This document shows, piece by piece, positions 41,395 to 53,471 of a DNA stretch of 64,000 bases (position 1 is the first letter of the stretch; each line of letters starts with the position of its first letter). This stretch comes from Phytopythium helicoides (lineage: Eukaryota; Oomycota; Peronosporomycetes; Pythiales; Pythiaceae). The stretch lies in assembly GCA_024867545.1 (NCBI GenBank), contig JANFNE010000019.1:1-64000 (forward strand). Reading direction: 5' to 3'. A program made the position numbers and the translations under genes. The notes below the pieces were generated by a model. It was not told where the DNA came from, searched no databases, and saw only the letters and a program-made list of their open reading frames with translations.

Positions 41395-41543
41395 GTTGAC
41401 GCGCTTCAAACCTGCAGGATCCGCGGTTCTTGGCGCTATGTTCGCGCTATGTCAACCCAAGCAGACGAAAACGTACTTTGAGAAATGGCTAAGTTCGTGT
41501 TCATTGACCCTCACTTCAACTTGAAGCTGTCTGTTTGCAGTGG

Positions 41544-42863
41544 TTACGCGAGTTGTGGTGCCACGACACGCTCCGTCTCGGACTCGAGTTTGCGTCTGTA
41601 TTCGTCGGGGAGGGCTCGAGGAAGCGGAATCTTGGACGTGGCGGACCGCGGGCGTTTGCGCAACGCAACTCGCCATTGCTGCGTATCCTCAGATTGACTG
41701 AGACGGTCGCGGTCAGACCGAGAAGCAGCTCTTTCTTGGCGACCATCAAATGGTCTCGGTGTGTGGCGAGGCACGCTTCCACTAGAATAAATCGCTGCTT
41801 TTCGTTGGGATTGCGGTCGCTCCTTACTGATCGCCGCCAGTTTCTTGGTGACCTCCATCTCGCGCTTCTGCGCCAGCAGAACCGACGTTTTCAGCTCCCC
41901 CTTTTGCGACGTCAGGCTTTGCACCTACAAAAACAAATGCAGCTATGAGGCAGTGTGTCACAAAACTGTGGTAGCACACGATCGTATCACCTTGGATTCC
42001 AGGCTCGCGAGCTTCTTCGACAGAGAATCGAGCTGAGCCTGGAGTGTCCGATTATGTGCCTCTGCAGATGCGCGCTCTCTGGATGCAATCTCAAGGTCTC
42101 GTTTCGTTTGCTCAGCTACCGCTTCATGCTCACGCATTCGAGTTACTGCATGCGCCTCACTGCGTCGAATTGACTCCATCTGTCTGCACGCATCGTTCGC
42201 ACTGTCAAGCATGGTCTGCAGCTTCTCGATCGTTGCGCGCCGAGCCTGCTCCTTTACGCGCATCTATTCGCGATTGCCGCGTATGGTTAGCGATGTTGGT
42301 AAACGTTCCTCAAGTGAGAAGCAATCTAGCTTACCTTTTTGGAGGAGTTCGCCAAGTTTATGATGAGACGATGCACCAAGTCTTGCGGCATGGAAGCGAT
42401 CAAGGCACCTGCTCGATATTTGGGTAGAGTGTTGGGAGCTGTTCCACTGCTTGAAAAATCAATTGCACGCATTACCTTCTGCTTCAGGTAGCTTTTTGAT
42501 TCTATCAACATAGAGCGATTCAAAGTGCTTGTTGATGAAGCGCAAGCACCTACCCCACATTCAGATGTTAGGAAAAATCTCCACCAGCCCGACAGCGCTG
42601 CAAAACCGCTCGCACAGATCCACAAGTGGTGGGAGCGGTTTTCGCACCACTGCTGGCGCAGGTGGTGGATCCGGCGCTTCCATCTCAGACTCCGGTGGCG
42701 GATACAGCGCTCGGCAGCGTCGAACATGAATTAGCAACGAGGCCGACCCGAAGCCCTCATGGCAATGAGGACACGTCGCCATCGTGCGTCGACCGCGCGC
42801 AGTCGCAGCGAGTGGCGCAGTCGCCTGCAGCGCCTCGAGCGCGCGCCGATTTTCTTCGTCCAT
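41544..42863 (-). CDS. C2HC zinc-finger and coiled-coil protein, tandem paralogue C
   Basis: Starts at the ATG at 42863 (MDEENRRALEALQ). Exon 1 carries the zinc finger CPHCHEGFGSASLLIHVRRC and the LPPLVDLCERF motif. A middle exon ending at 42335 has ALIASMPQDLVHRL. Exons 42263-41991 (273 bases) and 41924-41544 encode coiled coil and a C-terminal SATSKIPLPRALPDEYRRKL. Introns of 71 and 66 bases are clear; the junction after exon 1 is not resolved. Function unknown; it shares its architecture with the two genes upstream. Confidence 0.7.
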
Positions 42864-43043
42864 TGCACTTTTGCCTCTGGATCCCACAGCAAAACAAAAA
42901 CTGGTGATGTGGGAACACGTCGGAATGCTTGTTACCGTCACTCTGCTGCTAGTTGAAGCCTCTGCACCACTACTACTCGAGTAAGAGATCGCTTGGCGCG
43001 CTCTACTGTTCTCAAAGAAGACGCATGACAGCAGCAACAGCAA

Positions 43044-44570
43044 TTATACTCCACTTGGAGCTGGGGTATCACTTTCGATCATCGATCGATACTTGGGTGA
43101 CAACGTGCTTGGGAGCGGGATCTTGGAAGTGGCTGAAGACGGTCGAGCTCGAATACTCGGAAACTCTGTGCGAGGTTTGGCATGGGCAGCATCGGGTTGT
43201 TTAGTCTTGAAGTCGCCACTCTGAAGTGAGCAACGTTGAGCCTTGGCATTGCTGGTAGGAGGATGTCGAGCTCGGTTCCCTCTGCTCGACTGGGACGAGA
43301 GCCTGGCTGCTTGCATCTCCCGCTCCTTTGCTGCCTTGAGAGCGCAGCTTATTGCATCTTTCTCCATCGAAAGCTTGTGTATCTGTATCGAATCAAACAT
43401 TCAAGTTTGGGATGGCGTGGCTAGGTCTACAAGAGCGACACCCACCTTTCTTTCCTTTATCGCCGCCTGCTGCTGTAGCGCGTTGAGCTGCCTTTCAGCG
43501 CCAGCGCACTCTGTCTTCGCGATTTTGGCATCGTTCTCCTCACGTGAAGCATCAACTTGGAGCAGAGTGGGCTTTTGATGGTAGAATAGTTGAAGGCTTG
43601 AAAACAGCTCATCGAGTGGTCCTGCCGATTCGCTCATCGCGTTGGCATGCAGGCGGGTGTCATGTAAGGATTCTAGCCGCTTGCGCGTTGTGGTATTGAT
43701 CTTGAGCAGATCTTTCTGCAGCTGGTACATAATCTGGTTGATCCAGTCGTTCACAAGTCACAAGGCAACTGACAAACATAGTGATGCGCTTACCTGGGTG
43801 CAAGTGCGGAGGAGGCTGTTGACAAGTCGATGCACGATGTTGGGGGGCATGGCAGCGACCACTTTTCCGGTCACGCGGTCCGGGTTGACCTGCCAAGCCA
43901 GTTTCCTGAGCGCTGTAATTGAAATGACAAGAAACATTGGCGTAGCCGAATCATCCATTCCCCTGTTTTCTCCGCACCTTGTTCTTTCGATAGCTTCGAG
44001 TGGCCATCGAATAACATCAAGATGTGGTCCTGGATCGCTGTTACACATCTGCGTGCCATCCGCGTTAGCTAGCTGCCGTCCACGGCAATTCCAGTTAGTG
44101 TGCACGAACAGGTCAACGAGCGATGGGAGCGGCGCTTCACTAGACCCATCCTTCTCCTCTTCATCATCTGGAAATTCGCACAGCGCCGGACAGCAGCGCA
44201 CGTGGGCAAGAAAAGACTGGTGCACTCCTCCGCTGCAGAACGGACACTTCGGCCGCTTTCCCGGCACGGCGAGCGCCTTCAGTGGGACTCTCTCAAGGGT
44301 GACCTCGAAACTGCGGCAGGTTTCCTCGAGCTCGCGTCTGCTTGCTTCGACCGCCTGCTTGTGGTCCTGGAGCCCCGGGTTCAGACCCACGAGCACATTG
44401 AGCGCCGACTCATCGAAGTCCAATAGTCGCTCGACCAACGCGCGGTTCCACGCGGGGTCCCAGTTGCCGCCGAACACGTGCTGGGCTTCGAGCTGTAGGT
44501 CCTCCGCGTGCTGCAGCTGCATCCCAATGCGCACGCGCTCGCGGCGCACTCGCTGCAGCACCTCCTCCAT
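43044..44570 (-). CDS. C2HC zinc-finger and coiled-coil protein, tandem paralogue B
   Basis: Starts at the ATG at 44570 with a coiled N-terminus (MEEVLQRVRRERVRIGMQLQ). Zinc finger CPFCSGGVHQSFLAHVRCC, then LPSLVDLF, probably one or two short introns (a better reading of the middle includes CVTAIQDHILMLFDGHSKL near 44000), VVAAMPPNIVHRLVNSL, a coiled-coil exon ending at about 43454, and a last exon ending SATSKIPLPSTLSPKYRSMIE. Same order of motifs as paralogue C. Confidence 0.68.
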
Positions 44571-44704
44571 TCACGCCGTGGTGTGCTGGCGCACTTTCCG
44601 GGTTTGGGGCAATTGAAGAAATGAAGAAAGTTGTATTTTTCTCTTTCTCTGTCAGCTCCAATCAACTTGACCTGGCGCGACTTCAAGGGACATACACTTC
44701 GTTG

Positions 44705-46128
44705 CTAAGCAAACGGAGCTGTGGCGACGCTGGTCGAACCTTTGCTGTCCTGCTGGCAGTCTTGCTTGCGTCGATATTCTTTGGGGAGCCGAACTGGTTG
44801 TGGGATCTTAGAGGCTGCCAAGCCTGGAGGCTTGCGAGGACAGAGGCGAGTGCTATTGACGTTGACTTTACCATCCTTGCACACAGAGGCCTTTGCTTCG
44901 TGGCAAGTTTCGTCAGAGTGGTGTGGCGAGCCGAAAGAGCGAGACTGGTCGAGTCGGTGGGTTCCTGCAATTACCACGTGACGGGGGTCTTCCTTCGCCA
45001 GCATGTTATCCACGCTTTTCTCACGCTCTTCGAGCAGCATCTTGAGAGAGTTTTTCTCTAGCGAGAGGCGATGGATCTGTGAACAGTGAGAGAAGTTAGA
45101 TTGAAAGGGAGTGCATGATAAGCGTGCGATATCTCACTCTGCCTTCCATCCGCGTCATCTTCCGCTGAAGTGCGTCAATTTGCGCCTTCACGGTCCTGCT
45201 CTTCGCTCGCGCCGCCAATCGCTCCTTTTCTGCTGCGTGACGGCGTCGCCGTAGTGCATCCCGCGTTTGCTCATGAACGAGCCGAATTGAATTACCAATG
45301 CGATCCACAAAGGCTATCGCTGCAAACACACGACAGTCTCCACGAGCGGTTTCAAGCAAATCCATCATCTTCTCTAGCTTCTTGAGCGGAGCTTGCTGCT
45401 TCTGCTGGAGCTGTGCAAAACACCAACGAAACGTTTAAGTTGCTAGCTCAGATACTGCTGCCGATCGAGCAATACCAACCATCTGGACGTAGACGAACAG
45501 GGTCGTAACAATGCAGTTGGTGAGCAGAGGCGACAAACACGCGATCAGTTGACCTGTGGCAGATCTGTAAGTAGCTGCTGCTGATGAAAAAGACCGCAAT
45601 ACAGCGGCACCTTCAGCTCCCGGTAGTTGTTCCATGGCACCCATGAGAATCCCGGCGTGCTCCACTTTGAAAACCTTCAAGCACCTGAGTGTCGGCACAT
45701 ACCACCATGAACACTTGGGTGACAGCGCAAGTCGCGCATCGAACGTCGTACATATCAGTGAGTGTCGGGATCTGCTGCATCTTTTGCGGCGACGCACCCT
45801 GTCTTCTCCGTGCAAGAAGGAACGCGCTGCACGTGCGGATATGCGCTCGCATCCTCGTACCCTCCAAGCTCTGCCTGCAAAACAGGCAGTGCGAGCTTGA
45901 CAGCATCCTGCCTACCATCTCCTCCCTTGAGTTTGAGCGTAGCGCTCGGTCCACAATCTGCAGCCGCTGGGCAGCCGTCATAGCTCCAGCGTGCTCCATT
46001 AGGGTGAAATCTCCACTAGGTTGCTCCAAACCGGCCGCTCCTTCTCGATTCTCCGCCGCTGCGCGTTCCTGGCGCCACTCGTCGATGAGCTCCCGGCGCG
46101 CAGCCAGCTCTTGCTCATTCGCGTCCAT
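44705..46128 (-). CDS. C2HC zinc-finger and coiled-coil protein, tandem paralogue A
   Basis: Start taken at the ATG at 46128 (MDANEQELAARRELIDEW); the frame opens earlier only from TTG. Zinc finger CLFCRQSLEGTRMRAHIRTC, then IPTLTDMYDV, then LIACLSPLLTNC in an exon ending near 45480. Exon 45410-45138 is 273 bases, exactly as in paralogue C. The last exon 45076-44705 ends AASKIPQPVRLPKEYRR and a short tail. Most diverged member of the trio. Confidence 0.65.
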
Positions 46129-46291
46129 TTGGACCGGTGACTGCTCTCCTGCCCGCTGCGCAGCGACCCGATGGTCTCGAACTGTTCCTTGGCTTTTCTC
46201 GGCAATGGCGGATTTCTCCTTCACTATCAACAACTCAAGTCAACGCGTTCTAGTTGAAAAGTAGTGTTGTGTAGTTTTACATGAGGACTAA

Positions 46292-48252
46292 CTAGCGGTA
46301 AACGGCGTACTCGGCCCGATTGGCCGGTGCGTGCCGCGCTAACTGGAGCACGGCAACGAGAGAGTAGAGGAGAGCAAATCCGACGGCGGCGGTGAGGCGT
46401 CTAGAGCTGCTGTAGCCGCCGAGTAGGCGTCGCTGCTGTGCCTGCTGCCTCTGACGAGGTAAGAAGAAGGCAGACATGAGCGACAGAAGTGAAATTGTGC
46501 TCACGACCGCAGCGCCGATCGCGATGGAAGAAGCTGTGGTGGTCGAGTCGTTGACTTTCTCAGGGGCCACGAGGGCACCGGCGGACTCGAGTGCGTGAAT
46601 AATCTGATGGTCGACAAGCTCCATTAAGAGTTGAGCGGACAGGATCAGCCCATATATTCCGCCTTCACTCCCGGGTTGACGACTTCAAGAGTAGGAATCA
46701 TGGCTGCTAGCACAAAGACGACGAAAGCTGGAGCTGAGAAGATGGCTCCAATTGTTGGGAGCCACGGCTCGTGATTGGCCCAACTACCACGACGAGCGTT
46801 TTTGTGATGGAGTTCAACTCGGATATCAGCACGGCGCCGACGAGGCATTTCACCCAGCTGGAACTGAGCAGTCGCTGCTTCCAAAGGATTGCAACGAGGA
46901 GGGTCGACACATCCATGACTGCACCACGCGTCATCGAGAACTCTACGGTCTCTCCACTCCACCGCGAGACAGCAACGCACGAGCCAGGGTACTCCAATCG
47001 TCCAAAGAAGCCCAGCACAGGTGTTCATGATAACGATGTCTGACACTGCTTTCTGGTGCAACACGCACCACATGCGGTGAAAAGCATCTCCAATGTGCTT
47101 GACGATCCCGTGCCACCTCGATGCCGAGAGCAGGGGACGCGACGACGACGACACTCTCTGAGTCTCTTGGGCACAGAACACCAAGAACGGGATTGGTAAC
47201 AGTGCAATCAATAGCAAAATAATAGACACCGTCGGGATTGACATCGCAAAGTCTAAGCGCTCGTGCCCGCCCGCATGCCGATGACTGCCACTCGAAGACG
47301 ACGATGAATACAGCGACAACATACTTGGCGCCGACGCCGACAGAGTTTCTTGTAGAAGCAGAAGAAGTCGGACCATGAGCCTGGGAAATAACGAAATGAT
47401 GAGGTAGGTTCCGACAATTCCTCCGCGAGTTGTCAGCTCTTCTTGCTGAGCGAGCTCCAAAAAGCGGGTTTCAAGAGGTACGCGAACGAACGGTGAGCGC
47501 GATCATCCGACACATGCCAGCACCTGATCGAATGCCGACGGCGGCATGTTGTCTCCAAAGATGTTGGTTCGGAACTGGAAGGCAATAAAGTACGCGAATC
47601 CACACGCCGACCATCACGCCCCAGCCGATAATCATGAACGACTTGCGGTGATACCCGAACGGTGCGAGCGCGTCGGAGAGCAGTCCAATCGGCAACACGA
47701 CGGTCCACTGGAGGTGAAGCAGTCCGCTGAGCTCGTGGAAGCTGTCGAGTCCGAGCTCGTGGGGGCTCAGCCACTGGAGGGTGCAGTCGACCATGGCCGA
47801 CGTGAGCGCGAGGCAGATGGCGGAGATCGTGTAGCCGACGTATCTAGGTTGTCCACAGGTCGACGTGCCCTCCGAGGCGCAGGCTGCCGTGCATGAGCAA
47901 GGTGCGCGAGATCCACATCTGTCACCGGCGGCGGGCAGCCTCCTCGACGTCGGGATGTACTCCATGACAGCCACACCGCTGCGCAGCGTCACGTCGTCCA
48001 GCGAGAACTCGAACGGATGCAGGTCGTCGCTCCGGCCGGTGTTGGTGTCCGTGGCGTGGAAGCTGGACGTCGACACGGACAGCGCCACGCTGTCGGCCAG
48101 GTTGCTGTTCGAGTCGAGTGCCTGCCAGGCGCCCCAGCCGCTGGCTGGCTCGCGGTCGAGTCGCCGCTCGACTGCACGCGGCCGAGGCCCCGCAGGAAGC
48201 CCGGGACCGCGCGGCGCTCGCGCTCGTCAGACGCGCGCGACTTGTGCGCCAT
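46292..48252 (-). pseudogene. BT1/FBT-like membrane transporter, multiply frameshifted
   Basis: Starts at the ATG at 48252 (MAHKSRASDERERR). Recognisable transporter sequence is spread over three frames: YVGYTISAICLAL, LHLQWTVVLPIGLLSDALAPFG with the YHRKSFMIIGWG loop, GFAYFIAFQF, IVGTYLIISLFPRL, AVMDVSTLLVAILWKQRLL and a last segment, VGFALLYSLVAVLQL. The GLLSD...FGY.RK..MIIGW pattern is that of folate-biopterin (BT1/FBT) transporters. Breaks lie near 48150, 47610, 46970 and 46800, and not all can be introns. Either a decayed gene or a sequence with consensus errors. Confidence 0.55.
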
Positions 48253-48909
48253 GGCGCCAGTTGCCTACTGCGAGGCTCCGTCTCGATGGAGCCCTGGGGG
48301 CGTGGAGACAGTCGCGAAGGCGGGCGGCCGGGCGGGGACGGCGGGAAATAACGTGGGACGCGTGCGCCAGTCTTCCGACTTCCATCGGCCCAGGTCGACA
48401 GTGTATTACTGTGGGTGGCTTTGACGTGGGATGACCGATCGACGGAAGGGAGTCAGTGCGCTGACTTCAAGCGCACCCATTGGCATCACGTCATGCACGA
48501 ATGCGGGCGACCTGGCGCCGAGAGAGTCATCCTGCGCGGTGTCAAACCCTCATGGAGCCGTCACCACCTTCAAGCCGCGGCCTGGCTCTTGGGGAATTTC
48601 CAAACACGCCATGCCCGAGCAGATCACGAGATCCGCTCCGGATCTGATTACCGCTAATGGACCGATGCTTTGGCCACGAAAAAGGCTGCGGTAGTGCATC
48701 GAATCTGGTGCCCGTCCGATCGCTCGTGCCGCCGTTCAGCAGTTCTGAGACGGCTGTTTGTGGGCGAACCCAGCCAGGGAACCGCATCCTGCAAGATCAT
48801 GGATGTATGAGGGATCAACATGCTGATGAGCAAGCTGGGGTTCAATTGGAAAGCCGCTGCGCTGGTCAACTGATCCGTTTCTCATGTCCTCTACAGTCTC
48901 TTTCGTGCT

Positions 48910-50485
48910 CTATGCGGAGACCGACTCGAGCAGGTTCGGGTGATTCGACAGCACGAGGTCGCTCCAGTCGCGCATCGCCAGGTCGATCGTGTGCTGCAGG
49001 ATCAGCTTCTCGACCACGAGAGCTCGGAGAATCTGGCCGGACTTGGTCTGGTTCGCAGCCTCTCCGAGTTGAGTCAGCTGTGCTTGGTCATGCTCCAACG
49101 ACGTCGCGTACTGCTGCAGCAGATTCCGACACGTCGTCACGACCGCGCGCGTGAATGCGAACTCGTTCCGAAGACTGACGACCCGCCGACCCGATGTGTC
49201 GTCTGCTGGCGGGCTCAACAGATCCATGTGACGCGCCAACTCGGCACTCGACAACAACTTGACCTTCAGCGACGTGACCATTTGGGGGTCGAGTTCGTTG
49301 AGCCCGTTCTGCAACGCGTACGAATCGTTGACAGAGCGGCCGAGCATAGATCCCACCAGGAACTCCTTTACGCTCAGCAGCTTGTCCGAGGTATCCATGA
49401 ATATGGTAACGTCCAGCTTGTCTAATGTCGTCGACGGCCGTGCGCGGGCGATGCCGTGGTTGAGCATCAGTAGCACTGTCGACTTGCTGCCGGGCGACAT
49501 CCGTACCTCTTGACCAGCATCGTAGTCGGTCGTTGCATACACCACCAAATGCTGCCTCTCGTTGTCGATAACGATGTTGTTGGCAGGGCACGCGTACTCG
49601 CGCTCGTCGAGGCAGAAGCCGATCGTACTGAGAATCGGAGCGAGGACGATGTCGCTCTCATCTGAGCCGATCGTGAATGCTTGGCTCCAAATGGTGCCCA
49701 TAGCCCAGAAAAAGTTCTCGCGGGTGAATTGGTCTTCAGCAAACAGTGGCGGATCCAACGCTCGGGTCGTTGCTGGTCCTCGAAGCGCCTCGTAAAACTT
49801 GTTGAGAGCCTCTTTCGCACCAGAATGTGGCGAAGCACCTGCGAGCCGCGAAGTTGCTCCAGGTCGTGGCTGCTGTAGAACACAGAGCTGTTGACAGCCG
49901 ACGGGAGCTGCTCAACGAGCGAGGAGAAGTTGGATCGGTCCCCTAGAAATCGCTCCTCCAGCAGATGGAGCGCCAGCGTGATGGCAGGTGGCAGGTCTGG
50001 GTTGGCGTCGAGCAGCAGGCTGATCCGCCCCCGCTTCGCCGACGCGAGACTCATGACCTGGTCCAGCGGCAGCGAAAAGAGCTCCGAGCCTGCACGCACA
50101 GGCCCCCACAGTCGCATACGCCGTGCCACGTCCGTAGTTGAATCCACTCGGAGTGACCTAGGGACCACAGGCAAGCGCTGCAAGTGAGGCGATGAACGCA
50201 ACCCGCCACGGCCTCCAAACCCCCGCTGCCAACCTGCATTTCCCGCACTTCTCGCTGCTCCAGCTCTCCATACACTCGCTCGCTCGGTTCTGCCAACAGC
50301 TCGATCGCAGCGTACGTGGGCTCTGCCTTGGCGCCGTACTCGCTCATCCGGACCTTGGACGCCGCATCCAAGTCGACCTCGAACTCGACCGTCCCCAGCT
50401 CCGGCCGCGCGCCGTCCGTCGCTAGTGCCGCCAGACTCCACAGCACGACCGCGACGAGCATCAGTCGCTGCGCCGACCGCTTCAT
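48910..50485 (-). pseudogene. SETD3/Rubisco-LSMT-like SET protein with signal peptide, two frameshifts
   Basis: ATG at 50485 followed by a signal-peptide-like MKRSAQRLMLVAVVLWSLAALATDG. The remaining segments lie in three successive frames. The second supplies AGSELFSLPLDQVMS, PPAITLALHLLEERF and LPSAVNSSVFYSSHDLEQLRGS; the third supplies KFYEALRG, NFFWAMGTIWSQAF and a C-terminal substrate-binding-like region with LMLNHGIAR to a stop at 48910. These are features of the Rubisco-LSMT/SETD3 family. Slips fall near 50120 and 49805, each one base. A secreted or ER-routed SET protein would be unusual. Broken as written; an indel error is possible. Confidence 0.6.
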
Positions 50486-51762
50486 CTCGATCCGCTTCGC
50501 TCTCGAAGTCGCAGCCAAATCGGGACAATGCACGCGATGGGTAATGGCATGCAATTGAAGAGCTCCATGATGGTGAAAGGTCGCGACAGATCTTTGTACG
50601 TAAACAGATGCACGTGTCCACATGTAAAAAGGATTTGCTTTGATTGGTGGAAAAGCCTATTCGAGGAGACGATTGGATGAATGTGCTCGTCAGCTGGAGG
50701 ATTCGTTGAAGTGAGCTGTGGTCATATCCTCCTCACTTGACGACTTGGACCGCCCGTGCTGACTGTGAGCGGCATCTGTCCGGCAGCATCTAGAAATCTG
50801 GGGCTTTGCATCGCTCGCGGCGCTCAAGCAGCTCCGGACGTCTGTTAGTGCACAGTGCTCCGATTCCGTCTGTGTAGCTCCAATGTCCTCCTTTTTGCGT
50901 TCCAAGAGATCGCATTGTCCCGTGTAGCATAAACTGTAGCACTGCAGACGTCTTGTCCTGAAGCAGGGGATCGTTACGTCAGCACTGGTGGTACACTGTA
51001 CTTGCACATCCTACGGTGCATGGGTGTCGCCACTCGTAGTGTCGCACTCCTCGCGCCGAGGACCTCGGGCCCTGGCAACGCTAGCCAGCGTCCGTCCGTC
51101 TTGTGTGCTGCTTCGATCGACTGTACGTTTTTGGGTGAGATGCTGTACGGTTGGCTCACCGTGCCGCCCACCAGCAGCTTGTGCAGCGTACGCTCTCACT
51201 CATTGACCTCCGCATTCCTCTACATGCACGAACTTTTACAGCTCCTTGATGATCGATCGAGCGGCTAACCTCGTTGACACGGGGGCTCACACGTTGTTTG
51301 CCACCTCTATGCAGAAAGGTCCTCACTCTTTTCATCGCTGACGACTTGATGCTGCTTTTACATAGAGATATCGCGGAGGATATGCTCGTGGTCCTAACAC
51401 GCCCCCGTCCACGTACAAAGTCCACTATACGGGCCTCCCTCCTCCATGCACCCCAATCCCGCGTCCACATCCTAAACCCACCCAATCCACTTCCTGGAGG
51501 TGGGATGGCGAGTCACACGAAGCGACGGCGCCATGTACTATGAGCTCATCCGCATCATCTGCTCGCGGCGCTCGCCCGCCCTTTGCTCCAGCGCTCCGTG
51601 CGCCGCCGTCATGCGCGGCGGGTTACATACGGTGCAGCGCGCGCGCGCTGGGGCCACGGGGCGAGTACGGTACGATGGCGCGGCGTTCGCTACGCTCTTG
51701 GGGCGGCAGTGAGCAAGTTGGAGCGCCGCCGCCAGCGCTAGCATTGCGGCATTACAGGGAGC
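50486..51762. other. Intergenic stretch, nothing recognised
   Basis: About 1.3 kb between divergent genes. No frame has family resemblance; no repeat shared with the rest of the window. Confidence 0.5.
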
Positions 51763-53175
51763 ATGAGGGTGCCGGAGCTGGCCGTGCCGAGCCAGCTAAA
51801 CTTGAGTGAGCAGGAGCTCGCCGACCTCGAGATGCTGGCCGACGTGGTCATCGAGGAGACGCTGCAGGCCTACGACAGCTACTGCGTGCACGACGACCGC
51901 GGCGTGGACGCCAAGCGCTGGAAGCTCGTGCGCCACCTCGGCGGGACTCGAGGTGTACGCGTCCAGAAAGGAGTTCCGGGACACCACGCAGAAGCTGCGC
52001 ACGGCCGACGGACTGCTCGTGCCTGTCATGGCGCGACACTCGATCCCGTCCACCATGATGGTCGGCACGCTGCCAGGACGCATCGAGGACAGCCTCTACG
52101 GCGACTTCTTCGACAGCACCGTGGCGGCGCGAGCCAGGCTAGCGCTCATCAAGGACCAGTTCGAGGACATGCGCGTCGTCCATTTGATCCGCGGCCCAAC
52201 CGAGGACGAGCCGTTCCGGTTCTGCGGCGTCGTGTGGGCGTCGCTGTTCCCGAGCGCTCGGCCATTTGTGCAGCAGCGTGATGTCTGTTTGCTGGTCTCG
52301 TCAGGACTGGCGTACACGGACAGCGGCGTGCCGTTCGCCTACAATGTCCAGCACTCGATCAGTTTGCCGGAGCTCCGACCGCTGAGCGATTACAAGTTCA
52401 TCCGCGCCAAGATGTCGAAATGCTGCCTGAAGCGACAGCTCACAGAGGACACGATGGAGGTGTTTGAGCGAGGCTTCTTCGCCCCCATGGGGTCGACCCG
52501 CGACGCTAGTTCGAGCAAAAATTTTGCAGCAGCAATGCTTGCCGTGCCCACACAGTCGGTGGACGCGGCGCTGACAAAGAAACTGGACTGGATGCGCCAT
52601 CACTCGCGAGGGCGGAAGCGAACGTAAGAAAACTGTCCTCATACTTGTGATATTGTGGCGAGCATCCACTCACTATCTCCTGTGTGTGCGTGGCTTCAGG
52701 CTCGTGTTTGACCAGGGCTGTGCCGGCCGATGCCAGACACGGTTCAACGCAAACTCCAGCGGCTCATGTGTCATTTGCCGATCGGTAAGCACACGATTCA
52801 GAAGTATGGTGATTGGTCCCCTCAACGCTAACGTGGGATATCAAACAGCCAGTGTGCAATTCGTGCAAAATCATCAAGAAGATTGCGTCCGAGCCGACGG
52901 GAGAAGTTGTCAAGCTTGCACCGCTCGTCTTTTGTATCGTGTGCGTTACAATGGCCCAGCGCAAGAGCGCCGATGTGTTTGCCATTCGAGAGATCGGTGG
53001 GAATCGGTTCACCGGGGCGACAATCTGGAGCCAGAGCGACGGATATTCGGAAAGAGAACGACGCCTTGAGATGGACACGTACGAGGAAGCTAATGAGGAC
53101 GTCGAGAAAGAAGACTGCAGCAGAGCGAGCCAGCGCTCGAGTCAGAGGTCGACACAGAAAATCTCCATGTCTTGA
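51763..53175 (+). CDS. START-domain protein with C-terminal FYVE zinc finger
   Basis: Exons 51763-52623, 52700-52784 and 52849-53175, introns of 76 and 64 bases. The N-terminal helix (LSEQELADLEMLADVVIEET) and a START-like lipid-binding domain (SLYGDFFDSTVAARARLALIKDQFED, CGVVWASLFPS, DVCLLVSSGLAY, RGFFAPMG) precede a FYVE-type finger (CAGRCQTRFN, GSCVICRSPVCNSCK). This pairing is greatly expanded in oomycetes and suggests lipid transfer or PI3P sensing at endosomes. One break: near 51945 the frame changes between KLVRHLGG and LEVYASRKEFRD, so the total is one base out. Confidence 0.8.
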
Positions 53176-53471
53176 CTACTATCGGGCATCGGCAGCGACC
53201 GCGGCAGTGATGGCAGTGTGGCTGAATTCTTTGTCCTTTGACAAGACTTTCGACATGATTGCCCACGCCGCATATATAATTGCTCCGGTGCTCGCAGTGC
53301 GTCATTCGAGACGATCGGTTTGCGTTTCCAACGAAACGTTGGCTGGGAGGTAAATTTATGGTTCTAGAAGACCCAACAGCAGTGTGCATTGGCAAGTCAA
53401 GTGAAATCACAAACGAACGAAATCAGCACGCGAGTGCATTCATATGAATCAACCTTGAACCCCCGTGTCGA
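53176..53471. other. Spacer between convergent genes
   Basis: About 300 bases, no gene seen. Confidence 0.4.
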
